Positions 33,295 to 41,174 of a stretch of DNA of 51,832 bases are shown one piece after another. The DNA comes from Desulfobaccales bacterium (lineage in GTDB: Bacteria; Desulfobacterota; Desulfobaccia; Desulfobaccales; 0-14-0-80-60-11). The notes below the pieces were generated by a model that saw only the letters and a program-made list of their open reading frames with translations, was not told where the DNA came from and made no database searches. The DNA lies in NCBI GenBank assembly GCA_041648175.1, contig JBAZPO010000022.1:1-51832 (forward strand). The letters run 5' to 3'. How positions within the stretch are numbered: the stretch's first letter is position 1; each line of letters opens with the position of its first letter. Position numbers and translations under genes: made by a program.

Positions 33295-34235
33295 CCGCCG
33301 AATACTCCGCGGGAAGCAAACTGGAAAAAATCTTTAGGAGCGGCCAGAAGGCCGTGACCGGCGAATGCGGCCCGCCCCGGGGCTGCGACGTCGAGCATTT
33401 CAAGCACAAGGCGAATTTTCTGAAAGGTAACGTTGATGCCGTCAACGTCACCGACAACCAGACCGCGGTAGTGCGGTTCTGTTCCATGGCCGCCGCGAAA
33501 ATCCTCCTGGAAATGGGCATGGAACCGGTGATGCAGATGGTCACCCGGGATATGAACCGCATCGGCCTCCAGAGCAATATTCTAGGCGCTGCGGCCTTGG
33601 GGATCAAGAACCTGCTGTGCCTGACCGGCGATCACCAGTCCTTCGGCGACCATCCCCAGGCCAAGAACGTTCACGACCTGGATTCCGTCATGCTGGCCCA
33701 CACCGTCAAGAACATGCGGGATGAGGGCAAGATGATCAGTGGCACCGAACTCCAGGGCCGGCCCAAAATCTTCATCGGCGCCGCGGCCAACCCCTTTGCC
33801 GACCCCCAGGAATTCCGGGTGGTGCGCCTGGGCAAAAAGATCAATGCCGGGGTCCAGTTCGTCCAGACCCAGTGCATTTATAATATGGAGCGCTGGCGGA
33901 AGTTCATGGAAATGGCCAACGACATGGGCCTCACGGAAAAGTGCTTCATCATGGCCGGCATTACGCCGCTGAAATCCGTGGGTATGGCCAACTACATGAA
34001 AAAATTCGTGCCCGGCCTGGACGTGCCCGACTCCTTCATCACCCGGTTGAAGGGCGTGCCTAAGGACAAGGTGGCCGCAGAAGGCATCAAGATCGCGGTG
34101 GAGCAGATCCATGAGTGCCTGGCCATGAAAGGCGTATCAGGCATCCACCTCATGGCCATCGAATGGGAAGACCATGTGCCGGAGATCGTCGAAGCCGCCG
34201 GTCTCCTGCCGCGGCCGGTGATAGAAGCCGACTAA
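33291..34235 (+). CDS. metF: Methylenetetrahydrofolate reductase
   Basis: FAD enzyme reducing 5,10-methylene-THF to 5-methyl-THF, TIM-barrel fold. Visible: TGECGPPRGCDVEHF at the N-terminus (E and substrate loop), VNVTDNQTAVVRF, ITLQSNILGAAALGI-like segment (IGLQSNILGAAAL), LCLTGDHQSFGDHP and FVQTQCIYNMERW. ATG 33291 overlaps metV by 4 bp and has GGGAGG upstream. The length of 314 residues suits the short MetF that needs MetV. A terminator follows. Confidence 0.93.
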   Translation: MTAEYSAGSKLEKIFRSGQKAVTGECGPPRGCDVEHFKHKANFLKGNVDAVNVTDNQTAVVRFCSMAAAKILLEMGMEPVMQMVTRDMNRIGLQSNILGAAALGIKNLLCLTGDHQSFGDHPQAKNVHDLDSVMLAHTVKNMRDEGKMISGTELQGRPKIFIGAAANPFADPQEFRVVRLGKKINAGVQFVQTQCIYNMERWRKFMEMANDMGLTEKCFIMAGITPLKSVGMANYMKKFVPGLDVPDSFITRLKGVPKDKVAAEGIKIAVEQIHECLAMKGVSGIHLMAIEWEDHVPEIVEAAGLLPRPVIEAD

Positions 34236-34258
34236 GGCAATATTTCCTGACAATACTC

Positions 34259-34289
34259 AAGCCCGGTCCAAAAGGATCGGGCTTTTTTT
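34259..34289 (+). terminator. Terminator of metVF
   Basis: AAGCCCGGTCC / GGATCGGGCTT with loop aaaa, then seven T residues. A diverged copy occurs at 35060-35090 beyond the toxin-antitoxin module. Confidence 0.9.
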
Positions 34290-34300
34290 ATGGGGGAAGG

Positions 34301-34349
34301 TTGAACGCTATCGCAGGATGCATTATAATGACCATAGTAATTTTACTAT
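34301..34349 (+). promoter_or_regulatory. Promoter and operator of the Phd/VapC-type module
   Basis: TTGAAC (34301-34306), 17-bp spacer, TATAAT (34324-34329). A 7-bp inverted repeat ATAGTAA / TTACTAT with a 2-nt spacer (34334-34349) covers the expected start site, a likely autorepressor operator. Confidence 0.75.
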
Positions 34350-34373
34350 AATCAATTGTTTGAGGAAAACACT

Positions 34374-34598
34374 ATGGACTCTCTAACGGTGTCGAAATTC
34401 AAAGCAACCTGCCTGGCGGTGGTGGAAGAGGTGGCCAAAACCAAGAAGCGGATAATCATTACCAAACGGGGCAAGCCCATCGCTGAATTGATTCCCTATG
34501 ACACGGAAACGGAGCCGGTGCCCCTGAACGAGACGGTGGCCTTTATGGGGGATATCATCTCGCCGGTGGCTGCAGAGGATTGGGAATCTCTCAAATGA
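34374..34598 (+). CDS. Phd/YefM-family antitoxin
   Basis: A 74-residue prevent-host-death type antitoxin. The N-terminal DNA-binding part is TVSKFKATCLAVVEEVAKTK, followed by IIITKRGKPIAELIPY, the family hallmark. The C-terminal ~25 residues would neutralise the toxin. ATG 34374 follows GAGG; a start six codons earlier is less likely. The gene overlaps the toxin gene by 4 bp. Confidence 0.9.
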   Translation: MDSLTVSKFKATCLAVVEEVAKTKKRIIITKRGKPIAELIPYDTETEPVPLNETVAFMGDIISPVAAEDWESLK

Positions 34599-34984
34599 AA
34601 TCAATCCTTCTGGATACCCATGTTTGGATTTGGCTGAGCATCGGCGATCTACATTCCCGCTCCGCTCAGGCCCAACAGGAATTAAGCGGCGGCAGTCGTT
34701 GGATTTCTGCCATTTCCTGTTGGGAGTTGGCTAAGTTGGTGGAGCGGCAACGTATCAGGTTCACCATTTCCACTCTGAGCTGGATCCGCCGTTCCTTAAA
34801 CGAAAATGATATCCGCATCGTGGAGTTGACCCCCGAAATCGCGGTGGAAAGTACCAATCTGCAAGGATTTCACCGGGACCCCGCGGATCAGATCATCGTG
34901 GCCACCTCGCGGGTGTTGGGGATGCCGTTGGTGACTGCGGATCAGAGAATTATCCAGTTCGGCGACGTAGAAACCATCTGGTAG
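34595..34984 (+). CDS. PIN-domain toxin (VapC-type RNase)
   Basis: A 129-residue PIN ribonuclease of the YP_-type group that pairs with Phd antitoxins. Acidic active-site residues lie in LLDTHVWIW (Asp), SCWELAKLVE (Glu), HRDPADQIIVA (Asp) and VTADQRI (Asp). The start ATG overlaps the antitoxin stop (ATGA). The reading frame looks intact. Confidence 0.9.
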   Translation: MKSILLDTHVWIWLSIGDLHSRSAQAQQELSGGSRWISAISCWELAKLVERQRIRFTISTLSWIRRSLNENDIRIVELTPEIAVESTNLQGFHRDPADQIIVATSRVLGMPLVTADQRIIQFGDVETIW

Positions 34985-35059
34985 CGGGCAACCCAATCTC
35001 TTGAGTCCGGGGTCTCCCAGGGTAGCAGCGTATTAAGGCAATTCTTATTAGCAATATCC

Positions 35060-35090
35060 AAGCCCGGTCCGACAGGATCGGGCTTTTTTT
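35060..35090 (+). terminator. Second copy of the metVF terminator
   Basis: AAGCCCGGTCC gaca GGATCGGGCTT plus seven T residues. Bases 35034-35091 align without gaps to 34233-34290 (offset 801 bp, about 48 of 58 identical), including the taaggcaat start that contains the metF stop. Confidence 0.85.
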
Positions 35091-35196
35091 ATTTGAGCGG
35101 ATGTTGTATGGTGGATTGATAGAAGGGGTGGGTTTGAAATCCGCCCCCTACCGCAATCCTGTTTTATCAAAAAGATATCCCTCAGGAGGTCAGAAT

Positions 35197-37083
35197 ATGG
35201 ACCATTCCTCTTCCCGCGATAAGCCCGTCTCCATCCACTCCGATACTCTGGCCATGGTGGACAAGGCCCGGGCCGAAGGATTGGAGATCATCTGGGATCG
35301 GGCCGCGGCTCAGGAGCCCCAGTGCGGCTTTTGCGAGTTGGGGCTTTCCTGCCGCATCTGCGTTATGGGACCTTGCCGGATTGATCCCTTTGGCGACGGC
35401 CCTCAGCGGGGTATTTGCGGCGCCGACGCCCACATCATGGTGGCCCGCAACCTGGGCCGTATGGTGGCCGCGGGCGCAGCCTCCCACTCCGATCACGGCC
35501 GTGACCTGCTGGAAACACTCCTGGCCGTGGGTGAAGGCCGGGCGCCGGGGTTCGGCATCGCGGACGGGGACAAACTGAACCGCCTGGCCGCGGAGTTCGG
35601 GGTGGCGGCGGAGCTTGAACCCTTGGCCAAGGCCAAGGAGCTGGCCCTGGCCATGATGGAAGAATACGGCATCAAGAAGGGCTACCTCACCTTCACCCGG
35701 CGCCTGCCCGCGGTGCGCCTGGAAAAATGGCGCGCCCTGGGCATCGAGCCCCGGGGGGTGGATTGGGAAGTCACCGAAATGATGCACCGCACCCACATGG
35801 GCGTGGACAACGACGCGGTCAACCTCCTGGTCCAGGCACTTAGGGTGGCCCTGGCGGACGGCTGGGGCGGCTCCATGATTGCCACGGAGATTTCCGACGT
35901 CCTCTTCGGCACTCCCAAACCCACGGCCTCTCAGGTTAATTTAGGCGTGCTCAAAGGGGACCAGGTGAACCTCATCCTCCATGGCCACTCGCCTCTGGTT
36001 TCGGAAATGGTGGTCCGGGCCGCCCAGGACCCGAAACTGGTGGCCCGGGCAAAAGAATTGGGGGCGGGGGCCATCAACGTGGTGGGCTTGTGCTGCACCG
36101 GCAACGAGGTCCTCATGCGCCAAGGGATTCCCATGGTCGGCAACCACCTGGTGCAGGAACTCACCCTGATCACCGGCGCGGTGGAGGCCATGGTGGTGGA
36201 CTACCAGTGCATCATGCCGTCTTTGGGGGACCTGGCCGCGTGCTACCACACCAAATTTTACACCACCGCGGCCAAGGCCAAGTTTCCCGGAGCCATTCAC
36301 CTGCCGTTCTCCCCGGAAACCGGCGAGGAGTTGGGCCGCGAGTTGGTTTCCCAGGCGGTGGAGAACTTCGCCCGACGCCGGCCCGAGAGGGTGCTCATCC
36401 CCGGAACCCCCGTGTCCCAGGTAAGCGGCTTCTCGGTGGAGATCATCAAGGAAGCCTTAGGCGGCACCTGGGACCCCTTGCTGGACGCCATCAAAGCAGG
36501 CCAGATTAGGGGCGCGGTGGGCGTGGTGGGCTGCAACAATCCGAAGGTGGTACATGACTACGGCCATACCACCCTCACCCGGAAGCTCATCGAACATGAC
36601 ATTCTGGTGGTGGACACCGGCTGTGCCGCGGTGGCCCACGCCAAGGCGGGCTTCAAACAGCTTTCGGCCGCGGCCCTGGCCGGTCCGGGCCTGAAGGCGG
36701 TCTGCCAAGCCCTGGGTATCCCGCCGGTCCTCCACATGGGGTCGTGTGTGGACAACACCCGCATCATCAATCTGGCCGCGGAACTGGCCCAGGCCCTGGG
36801 TGTGGATCTGGATCAACTGCCCCTGGCCGCGGCGGCCCCCGAATGGTATTCCGAGAAGGCCGCCACCATCGCCTGCTATGCCGTGGCCAGCGGCGTCTAC
36901 ACCGTACTGGGGGTCATGCCCCCGGTCCTGGGCAGCAGCGCGGTCACCGACCTGTTATTGAACGGTCTGGAAGCCCATGTGGGGGCCACCTTCGCGGTAG
37001 AGACCGACCCGGCCAAGGCCGCAGACCTTATCATTGCGCATGTGGAAGGCAAGCGCCGGGGGTTGGGTTTGGAAGCGAGGTGA
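35197..37083 (+). CDS. cooS: Ni-containing CO dehydrogenase catalytic subunit (CooS type)
   Basis: Interconverts CO and CO2 at a NiFe4S4 C-cluster. Start ATG 35197 follows AGGAGG; an in-frame ATG 32 codons upstream lacks one. Fe-S Cys (B/D clusters) are in CGFCELGLSCRICVMGPC near residue 45. C-cluster ligands are seen in LHGHSP (His), CCTGNE, DYQCIMP, VVGCNNPK, DTGCAA and GSCVDNTR, and the catalytic Lys in WYSEKAA. AASHSDHGRD (His) is part of the proton path. The length of 628 fits monofunctional CooS; no acs gene adjoins it. The terminator before it means it needs its own promoter, which I could not find. Confidence 0.94.
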   Translation: MDHSSSRDKPVSIHSDTLAMVDKARAEGLEIIWDRAAAQEPQCGFCELGLSCRICVMGPCRIDPFGDGPQRGICGADAHIMVARNLGRMVAAGAASHSDHGRDLLETLLAVGEGRAPGFGIADGDKLNRLAAEFGVAAELEPLAKAKELALAMMEEYGIKKGYLTFTRRLPAVRLEKWRALGIEPRGVDWEVTEMMHRTHMGVDNDAVNLLVQALRVALADGWGGSMIATEISDVLFGTPKPTASQVNLGVLKGDQVNLILHGHSPLVSEMVVRAAQDPKLVARAKELGAGAINVVGLCCTGNEVLMRQGIPMVGNHLVQELTLITGAVEAMVVDYQCIMPSLGDLAACYHTKFYTTAAKAKFPGAIHLPFSPETGEELGRELVSQAVENFARRRPERVLIPGTPVSQVSGFSVEIIKEALGGTWDPLLDAIKAGQIRGAVGVVGCNNPKVVHDYGHTTLTRKLIEHDILVVDTGCAAVAHAKAGFKQLSAAALAGPGLKAVCQALGIPPVLHMGSCVDNTRIINLAAELAQALGVDLDQLPLAAAAPEWYSEKAATIACYAVASGVYTVLGVMPPVLGSSAVTDLLLNGLEAHVGATFAVETDPAKAADLIIAHVEGKRRGLGLEAR

Positions 37084-37089
37084 GGCTTT

Positions 37090-37132
37090 AATAATTGCAG
37101 GGTGTTCATGCAATACGCACCCTGCAATTATT
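37090..37132 (+). terminator. Long hairpin after cooS
   Basis: Perfect 15-bp inverted repeat AATAATTGCAGGGTG / CACCCTGCAATTATT with a 13-nt loop and tttaaaa after it, 7 bp beyond the cooS stop. Confidence 0.7.
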
Positions 37133-37164
37133 TAAAAGCAAAACACTTGTTAAAGGACGAAAAG

Positions 37165-37806
37165 ATGGACGACGAAATTAAAGTTCGTTTTGATGAACTC
37201 GACAAGCGATTGGTAAGTGCAGAAAAACGCTTTGATGATATTAAATGGTATTTCGGCGGTGTAACCGGTGTTTTCATGATCGTCTTCAGTTTGTTGACGG
37301 TCATATTGAGTTGGAACTACAAAGCTGAAAGAGATTCCTTAAGAGAATTTCAAAAAGATATCAAAGCCGAATTGGGCAAGGTTGAATCCCCGCCTGAACT
37401 AGAGATACTTGGCACGAATGGTTTACCTCTAGCTAATCAGGAAATAGAGGCTACTTTTGAAAAAGAGGAAGATGGTCATTTCGTAATGCAAATAAATCTA
37501 ACTATCAGAAATATAGGCGATTCTTTAAGTGGGCCTTTATACACTAAGATATACTCTTCAAATCCAATTAATTTTTTGTTTAAAAGTACAGACGAACCAA
37601 AATTCCAGTATGAGTTTTATATTGACCCTAAAAATATGCCCTTAATTGAATTGCCAGGGCGATACTCTACTGAAATCACTTATAATTTAAGATTGAAACA
37701 CAAGACAATCCCACCAAATGGGAAATACCCAGCAATGATCAAGATCTTTTTTGGCAAGGGAAAAATCTCTCGAGCTAATTTTACATTGGTTATTGCTCAG
37801 AAGTAG
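37165..37806 (+). CDS. Unknown membrane-anchored protein (coiled coil, TM, beta-rich domain)
   Basis: I do not recognise the family. ATG 37165 has AAAGGA upstream. Residues 1-30 form a charged helix (VRFDELDKRLVSAEKRFDDI), followed by a TM segment (GVTGVFMIVFSLLTVILSW), a short coiled coil, and a ~130-residue extracytoplasmic part rich in strands (HFVMQINLTIRNIGDSLSG). The DNA is AT-richer than cooS, with Asn/Ile-rich codons, suggesting horizontal origin. Length 213. Confidence 0.7.
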   Translation: MDDEIKVRFDELDKRLVSAEKRFDDIKWYFGGVTGVFMIVFSLLTVILSWNYKAERDSLREFQKDIKAELGKVESPPELEILGTNGLPLANQEIEATFEKEEDGHFVMQINLTIRNIGDSLSGPLYTKIYSSNPINFLFKSTDEPKFQYEFYIDPKNMPLIELPGRYSTEITYNLRLKHKTIPPNGKYPAMIKIFFGKGKISRANFTLVIAQK

Positions 37807-37849
37807 CGTCGATTCCCGGGCCTGGAGGCTCGCTAAGGGGAAAATTCGC

Positions 37850-38086
37850 GTGACCAATGAAACCGATAAGCTGGGCCCCAGAGACTTTGTCACCGGCTGC
37901 CTGGTAATCGTGATAGCCATCTTTGTGGTTCCCATACTGGTCCTTATCTTTAAGATAAGCGTTTATCTGGCCATATTCATTGGCATAGTAGTGGCCGTGC
38001 TTTTAGGCATTGCTTTATTGGGGAGGTTGATAAGACTTATCTTTTTCGGAAGCCGGGCGGATGATCAGAATCGAAACAATGGATAA
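37850..38086 (+). CDS. Small two-TM membrane protein
   Basis: A 78-residue protein from GTG 37850 (AAGGGG upstream) with two hydrophobic segments: FVTGCLVIVIAIFVVPILVL and the stretch from VYLAIFIGIVVAVLLGIALL. The C-terminus is basic (GRLIRLIFFGSRADDQ). No family recognised. The neighbour 37165 gene is also a membrane protein and the two may be cotranscribed. Confidence 0.5.
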   Translation: MTNETDKLGPRDFVTGCLVIVIAIFVVPILVLIFKISVYLAIFIGIVVAVLLGIALLGRLIRLIFFGSRADDQNRNNG

Positions 38087-38101
38087 AGGATGCCTAAGTT
38101 T

Positions 38102-38476
38102 CTACTGAAGGAAGCTTTCAACCAGGGTTAGGAATTTTTCGGCACGTTTCAAGTGTTCTTTGGCTGTCTCGATGGTAATACTAGAAACCGGTGAATAATC
38201 GCCTTCGTGTCGTGCTTCCAAGGCGTCCAGCAAATAGCGATGATATTCAGCGGAAATACGGCCGGGTTTGACCAGGTATTTGCCAAAGGCGGCGATTACT
38301 GCGGAATGTTTCGAGAAAGCCAGCCCTTCCCCCTCCAAAACGGCTTGGGTTAGATAAAACATGGCATAATAGGCTCTGGAGGCAGCAAACCCGGGGAAGC
38401 CGCCTTCAAGCAATAAGCGGGCTGCGGCTATGCTCTCCCTGGCGCGACCAAGGAGTTCTTCCTGGTCAGGTGTCAT
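38102..38476 (-). CDS. HEPN-domain protein (toxin of HEPN/MNT pair)
   Basis: A 124-residue all-helical HEPN protein of the class with the ARHEGDY motif near the C-terminus (the family R..aDY pattern). The ASRAYYAMFYLTQAVLEG helix is typical. It overlaps the MNT gene by 4 bp (ATGA). In characterised HEPN/MNT pairs the HEPN part is an RNase and the nucleotidyltransferase AMPylates it; a classic RxxxxHxY motif is not obvious here, though RISAEYH is present. Confidence 0.85.
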   Translation of the reverse strand: MTPDQEELLGRARESIAAARLLLEGGFPGFAASRAYYAMFYLTQAVLEGEGLAFSKHSAVIAAFGKYLVKPGRISAEYHRYLLDALEARHEGDYSPVSSITIETAKEHLKRAEKFLTLVESFLQ

Positions 38477-38793
38477 AGAGTTATTCCATCTTGCCGCACG
38501 TTGCGTAAGAAAGGGCCGTGACGATGAAAAAATCTTTCCTGGTCCATGAAGATACAGGCGATAACCACATCGTGTCTCAGGCTCAATGTCGATACCACTT
38601 CGCCGGTGCGTTCGATCTCCAACCCGGCGTCCACCGGTCCCTTCAACACTACCAGAAGGTCGATATCGGAGTCTGGTTCAGCATCCCCGCGGGCAGTGGA
38701 GCCATAGTGAACCAACTGGACCAACCGATCGCCGTAGAGCCCGCGCAGAGATTTCTGCAATGCTGACAATACCGTCTGGATTAACGGATTCAT
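38473..38793 (-). CDS. MNT-type nucleotidyltransferase (antitoxin)
   Basis: Minimal nucleotidyltransferase of 106 residues. The catalytic motif is HYGSTARGDAEPDSDIDLLV (GSx11DxD). It is first in the operon, with the HEPN gene 3' of it, the usual HEPN/MNT order. AMPylation of the HEPN protein is inferred from relatives. Confidence 0.88.
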   Translation of the reverse strand: MNPLIQTVLSALQKSLRGLYGDRLVQLVHYGSTARGDAEPDSDIDLLVVLKGPVDAGLEIERTGEVVSTLSLRHDVVIACIFMDQERFFHRHGPFLRNVRQDGITL

Positions 38794-38993
38794 ACCGTCT
38801 CTTTTTGATTGGTATAATCTCTTAGATGGAACAAATTAACAATTATAATAGAATGTTTCAAACCTTATTATCAAGACCGCGATTAATCAATCGCCCTTTC
38901 CCGATAAATTATTAAGCCTGTGGTCTTGGCCATTCAGGGTTTGAATTGGCGCCCGTCTACGGCCTCACCCCTGACTCACCCCTGCAAAAGTCA

Positions 38994-39023
38994 TTGACAA
39001 AATGGGGTAAAAAAAGATATTTT
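38994..39023 (+). promoter_or_regulatory. Candidate trxA promoter
   Basis: TTGACA at 38994-38999 followed by an AT-rich zone; best -10 options are GATATT (39016-39021) or TATTTT (39018-39023), spacers 16 or 18 bp. The start codon is at 39062. Confidence 0.5.
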
Positions 39024-39061
39024 TATAAAATTAGGTCCTAACTTTTCTTAGGAGGAAGAGA

Positions 39062-39385
39062 ATGGCTGAGCCCCTTCAGGTAAGCGATGCTGATTTCGAA
39101 CAGGAAATCCTGAAGTCCGATATGCCGGCTTTGGTGGATTTTTGGGCGGCTTGGTGCGGCCCCTGCCGGGCCATTGCTCCGGTGGTGGAAGAATTGGCCC
39201 GGGATTACCAAGGCAAGGTGAAAGTGGCCAAGATGAACGTGGATGAAAACGCAAAAACTCCGGCAAAATACGGCATCAGGGCCATCCCCACTTTGATCAT
39301 CTTCAAAGGGGGACAGGTGGTGGAACAGATCACTGGCGCCGTCTCCCGTTCCATCATCGAAAACGCCTTAAAGAAAGCCCTCTAA
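39062..39385 (+). CDS. trxA: Thioredoxin
   Basis: Cytoplasmic dithiol reductant. The redox motif WCGPC is at residues 31-35 in the context VDFWAAWCGPCRAIAPV. The conserved cis-Pro is in YGIRAIPTLIIF. Length 107 is standard. TTAGGAGG precedes the ATG. The gene was probably followed by thioredoxin reductase once, because trxB remains directly downstream (39418-39584). Confidence 0.95.
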   Translation: MAEPLQVSDADFEQEILKSDMPALVDFWAAWCGPCRAIAPVVEELARDYQGKVKVAKMNVDENAKTPAKYGIRAIPTLIIFKGGQVVEQITGAVSRSIIENALKKAL

Positions 39386-39417
39386 GCCGTCGATCTGGCA
39401 TGCCTGAGTGGGATAAT

Positions 39418-39584
39418 GGGCAGATGATGACCACCAATCTCATTGAAAACTACCCGGGATTCCCCAAGGGAGTCACCGGCTTCGATCTCGAATTCCGCCG
39501 CCAAGAAGTCCTGGAACCGCGGGAGATGGCTCGGTTGCGGCCATTACCGTGGAAAACTACCTGGAAGAGCTGAAGCGAGGGTAA
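39418..39584 (+). pseudogene. Remnant of thioredoxin reductase (trxB)
   Basis: Two ends of TrxB survive. The first, from 39418, reads GQMMTTNLIENYPGFPKGVTG, the TrxB segment after the FAD motif. The second reads GDGSVAAITVENYLEELKRG and then stop at 39582-39584, the TrxB C-terminus. They are in different frames (offset by one), and about 250 codons between them are missing, as are the first ~40 codons. It lies between trxA and bamD, the usual trxA-trxB position. It cannot encode a functional reductase. Confidence 0.85.
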
Positions 39585-39587
39585 CCT

Positions 39588-40316
39588 ATGACCAAAAAAA
39601 CTATCGCTCAAAACCTTTTAGCACTGGTCCTGGTGTTCGCCATCAGCGGTTGCGGTACCTTCAAGGGCTGGTTCTCTAAAAAGAAACCCGATGCGCCCCC
39701 GGACGTCTTGGCCGAGGAAGGTATTAAAAACTTAAAAAAGAAAAAGTACGATGATGCTATCGAGACCTTCGAAAAAGTGAGGGACCGGTACCCTTACAGT
39801 GAGCAGGCCACTATGGCCCAGCTCAAGGTCGCCGACGCCTATTTCTTCAAAAAAAAGTATGACGAAGCCATGCAGGCTTACAAGGAATACGAAAAACTTC
39901 ACCCCACCAGTAAGGCCGTGCCTTACTGCATTTACCGGGAAGGTCAGTGCTGCTATCGCCAGCGCTCGACTATAGATCGGGACCAGACCTATACCCAAAG
40001 GGCCATTGACGAGTTCAAGCGGTTAAAACAAAAGTTCCCCGATTCCGAATATGTGTCCAAGGCAGATACCTATCTGGCCCGCTGCCGCAAAGACCTGGCG
40101 GACCATGAGTTCTATGTGGCTGAGTATTATCATAAGACGAAGCGCCACCAGGCCGCCCTCGACCGCTATCAAACCCTGATTCAGGATTATCCCGACCACC
40201 CCAAGGTTCCCCAAGCCAAGCAAAGTATCGAGGAATGTCAAAAGAACCTTGCCAAGACAGACAAGCCCAACGGCATCCTCTCCAAGGTTGGCAGCATTTT
40301 TGACGCCAAGTGGTAA
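39588..40316 (+). CDS. bamD: Outer membrane assembly lipoprotein BamD-like
   Basis: TPR-containing lipoprotein of the BAM complex that inserts outer-membrane beta-barrels. The lipobox is AISGC with Cys at residue 22. TPR-like helices follow: EEGIKNLKKKKYDDAIETFE, then SEQATMAQLKVADAYFFKKK, then a third set around VAEYYHKTKRHQAALDRYQT. Length 242 fits. The start ATG is 3 bp after the trxB remnant. Assignment to BamD rather than another YfiO-like TPR lipoprotein rests on the LPxxSKAVPYC..R..CCYRQ type pattern, which is typical. Confidence 0.85.
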   Translation: MTKKTIAQNLLALVLVFAISGCGTFKGWFSKKKPDAPPDVLAEEGIKNLKKKKYDDAIETFEKVRDRYPYSEQATMAQLKVADAYFFKKKYDEAMQAYKEYEKLHPTSKAVPYCIYREGQCCYRQRSTIDRDQTYTQRAIDEFKRLKQKFPDSEYVSKADTYLARCRKDLADHEFYVAEYYHKTKRHQAALDRYQTLIQDYPDHPKVPQAKQSIEECQKNLAKTDKPNGILSKVGSIFDAKW

Positions 40317-40436
40317 CGACTCCCCGGGGTCGGCTCAGTGCCGGCCCCCCTGCTTTAGCTTTGAGCCTTTCTCACTTGTCATCTCAGCCACAAGCCTAGC
40401 CACCCCCTCGACAATCTCGCCCACGTCATGCCAGGG

Positions 40437-41174
40437 TCACCTGTTTATAAGCAGATTTTGTAACTGCCAGGCGTTTTGGGCTGCAAAGCCGGCTTCGTCG
40501 TTATCGAAGTAGCAAAAGACCTCTCGACCCTGTCGGCTCCAGGCAGCAATGGCTCCGGCCCATTCTTCCAGGGTCTGGGCGAGGTACCGGCCCTGATAGG
40601 GGCCTTTGGGGCCATGAAGCCGGATATAGACAAAATCTGCCGTGACTTCTAAGGGGGAGAGATATCCGCCAAGGTCATAGATACAGAACGCCACATTATA
40701 CTGCATCAGCAGGTCTAATGTCTGGTCATTGATCCAGCTCTGATCCCGCAACTCAAGAGTATAGCGCCAGGTCTCGGGCAGCGCCGTAAGAAACGCGGCC
40801 AGCCGCTCTCTATTAAAGTGCCAGCCCGGGGGCAACTGGAAGAGGATGGGACCCAACTTGTCCTTGAGGAGCGGCACCCTTTCCAGAAATGGCGCCAGGG
40901 ACCGCTCCGGGTCCTTCAGTTTCTTCATGTGGGTGATGAAGCGGCTGCCTTTGACGGAAAAAATGAAGCCCGGGGGTACACCGTCCCGCCAGGTCGACAG
41001 AGCTCGTTCCGTGGGCAGTTGGTAGAAAGAATTATTGATTTCTACGGTATGGAAATGGCGGGCGTAGAATGCCAGGAACCCTTCCGAGCCCAGGGTTTCA
41101 GGATAAAAAGGCCCCCGCCAATGTCTGTAGTGCCATCCCGAGGTGCCGATATGGATAAGTCCAGCGGTCTTCAT
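40437..41174 (-). CDS. DUF72 family protein
   Basis: A TIM-barrel-like protein of unknown role. Family signatures: HIGTSGWHYRHWRGPFYP at the N-terminus, VEINNSFYQLP, SVKGSRFITHMKKLKD, LGPILFQLPP, FVYIRLHGPKGPYQGRY and EVFCYFDNDEAG. Length 245 is standard. No partner gene identified; a metal or nucleotide-processing role has been guessed for the family but not shown here. Confidence 0.85.
   Translation of the reverse strand: MKTAGLIHIGTSGWHYRHWRGPFYPETLGSEGFLAFYARHFHTVEINNSFYQLPTERALSTWRDGVPPGFIFSVKGSRFITHMKKLKDPERSLAPFLERVPLLKDKLGPILFQLPPGWHFNRERLAAFLTALPETWRYTLELRDQSWINDQTLDLLMQYNVAFCIYDLGGYLSPLEVTADFVYIRLHGPKGPYQGRYLAQTLEEWAGAIAAWSRQGREVFCYFDNDEAGFAAQNAWQLQNLLINR

Noticed and set aside
39443..39679. 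78-codon open reading between trxA and bamD
   Set aside because: Out of frame with both trxB remnants and with bamD, and without similarity; the remnant explains the DNA.
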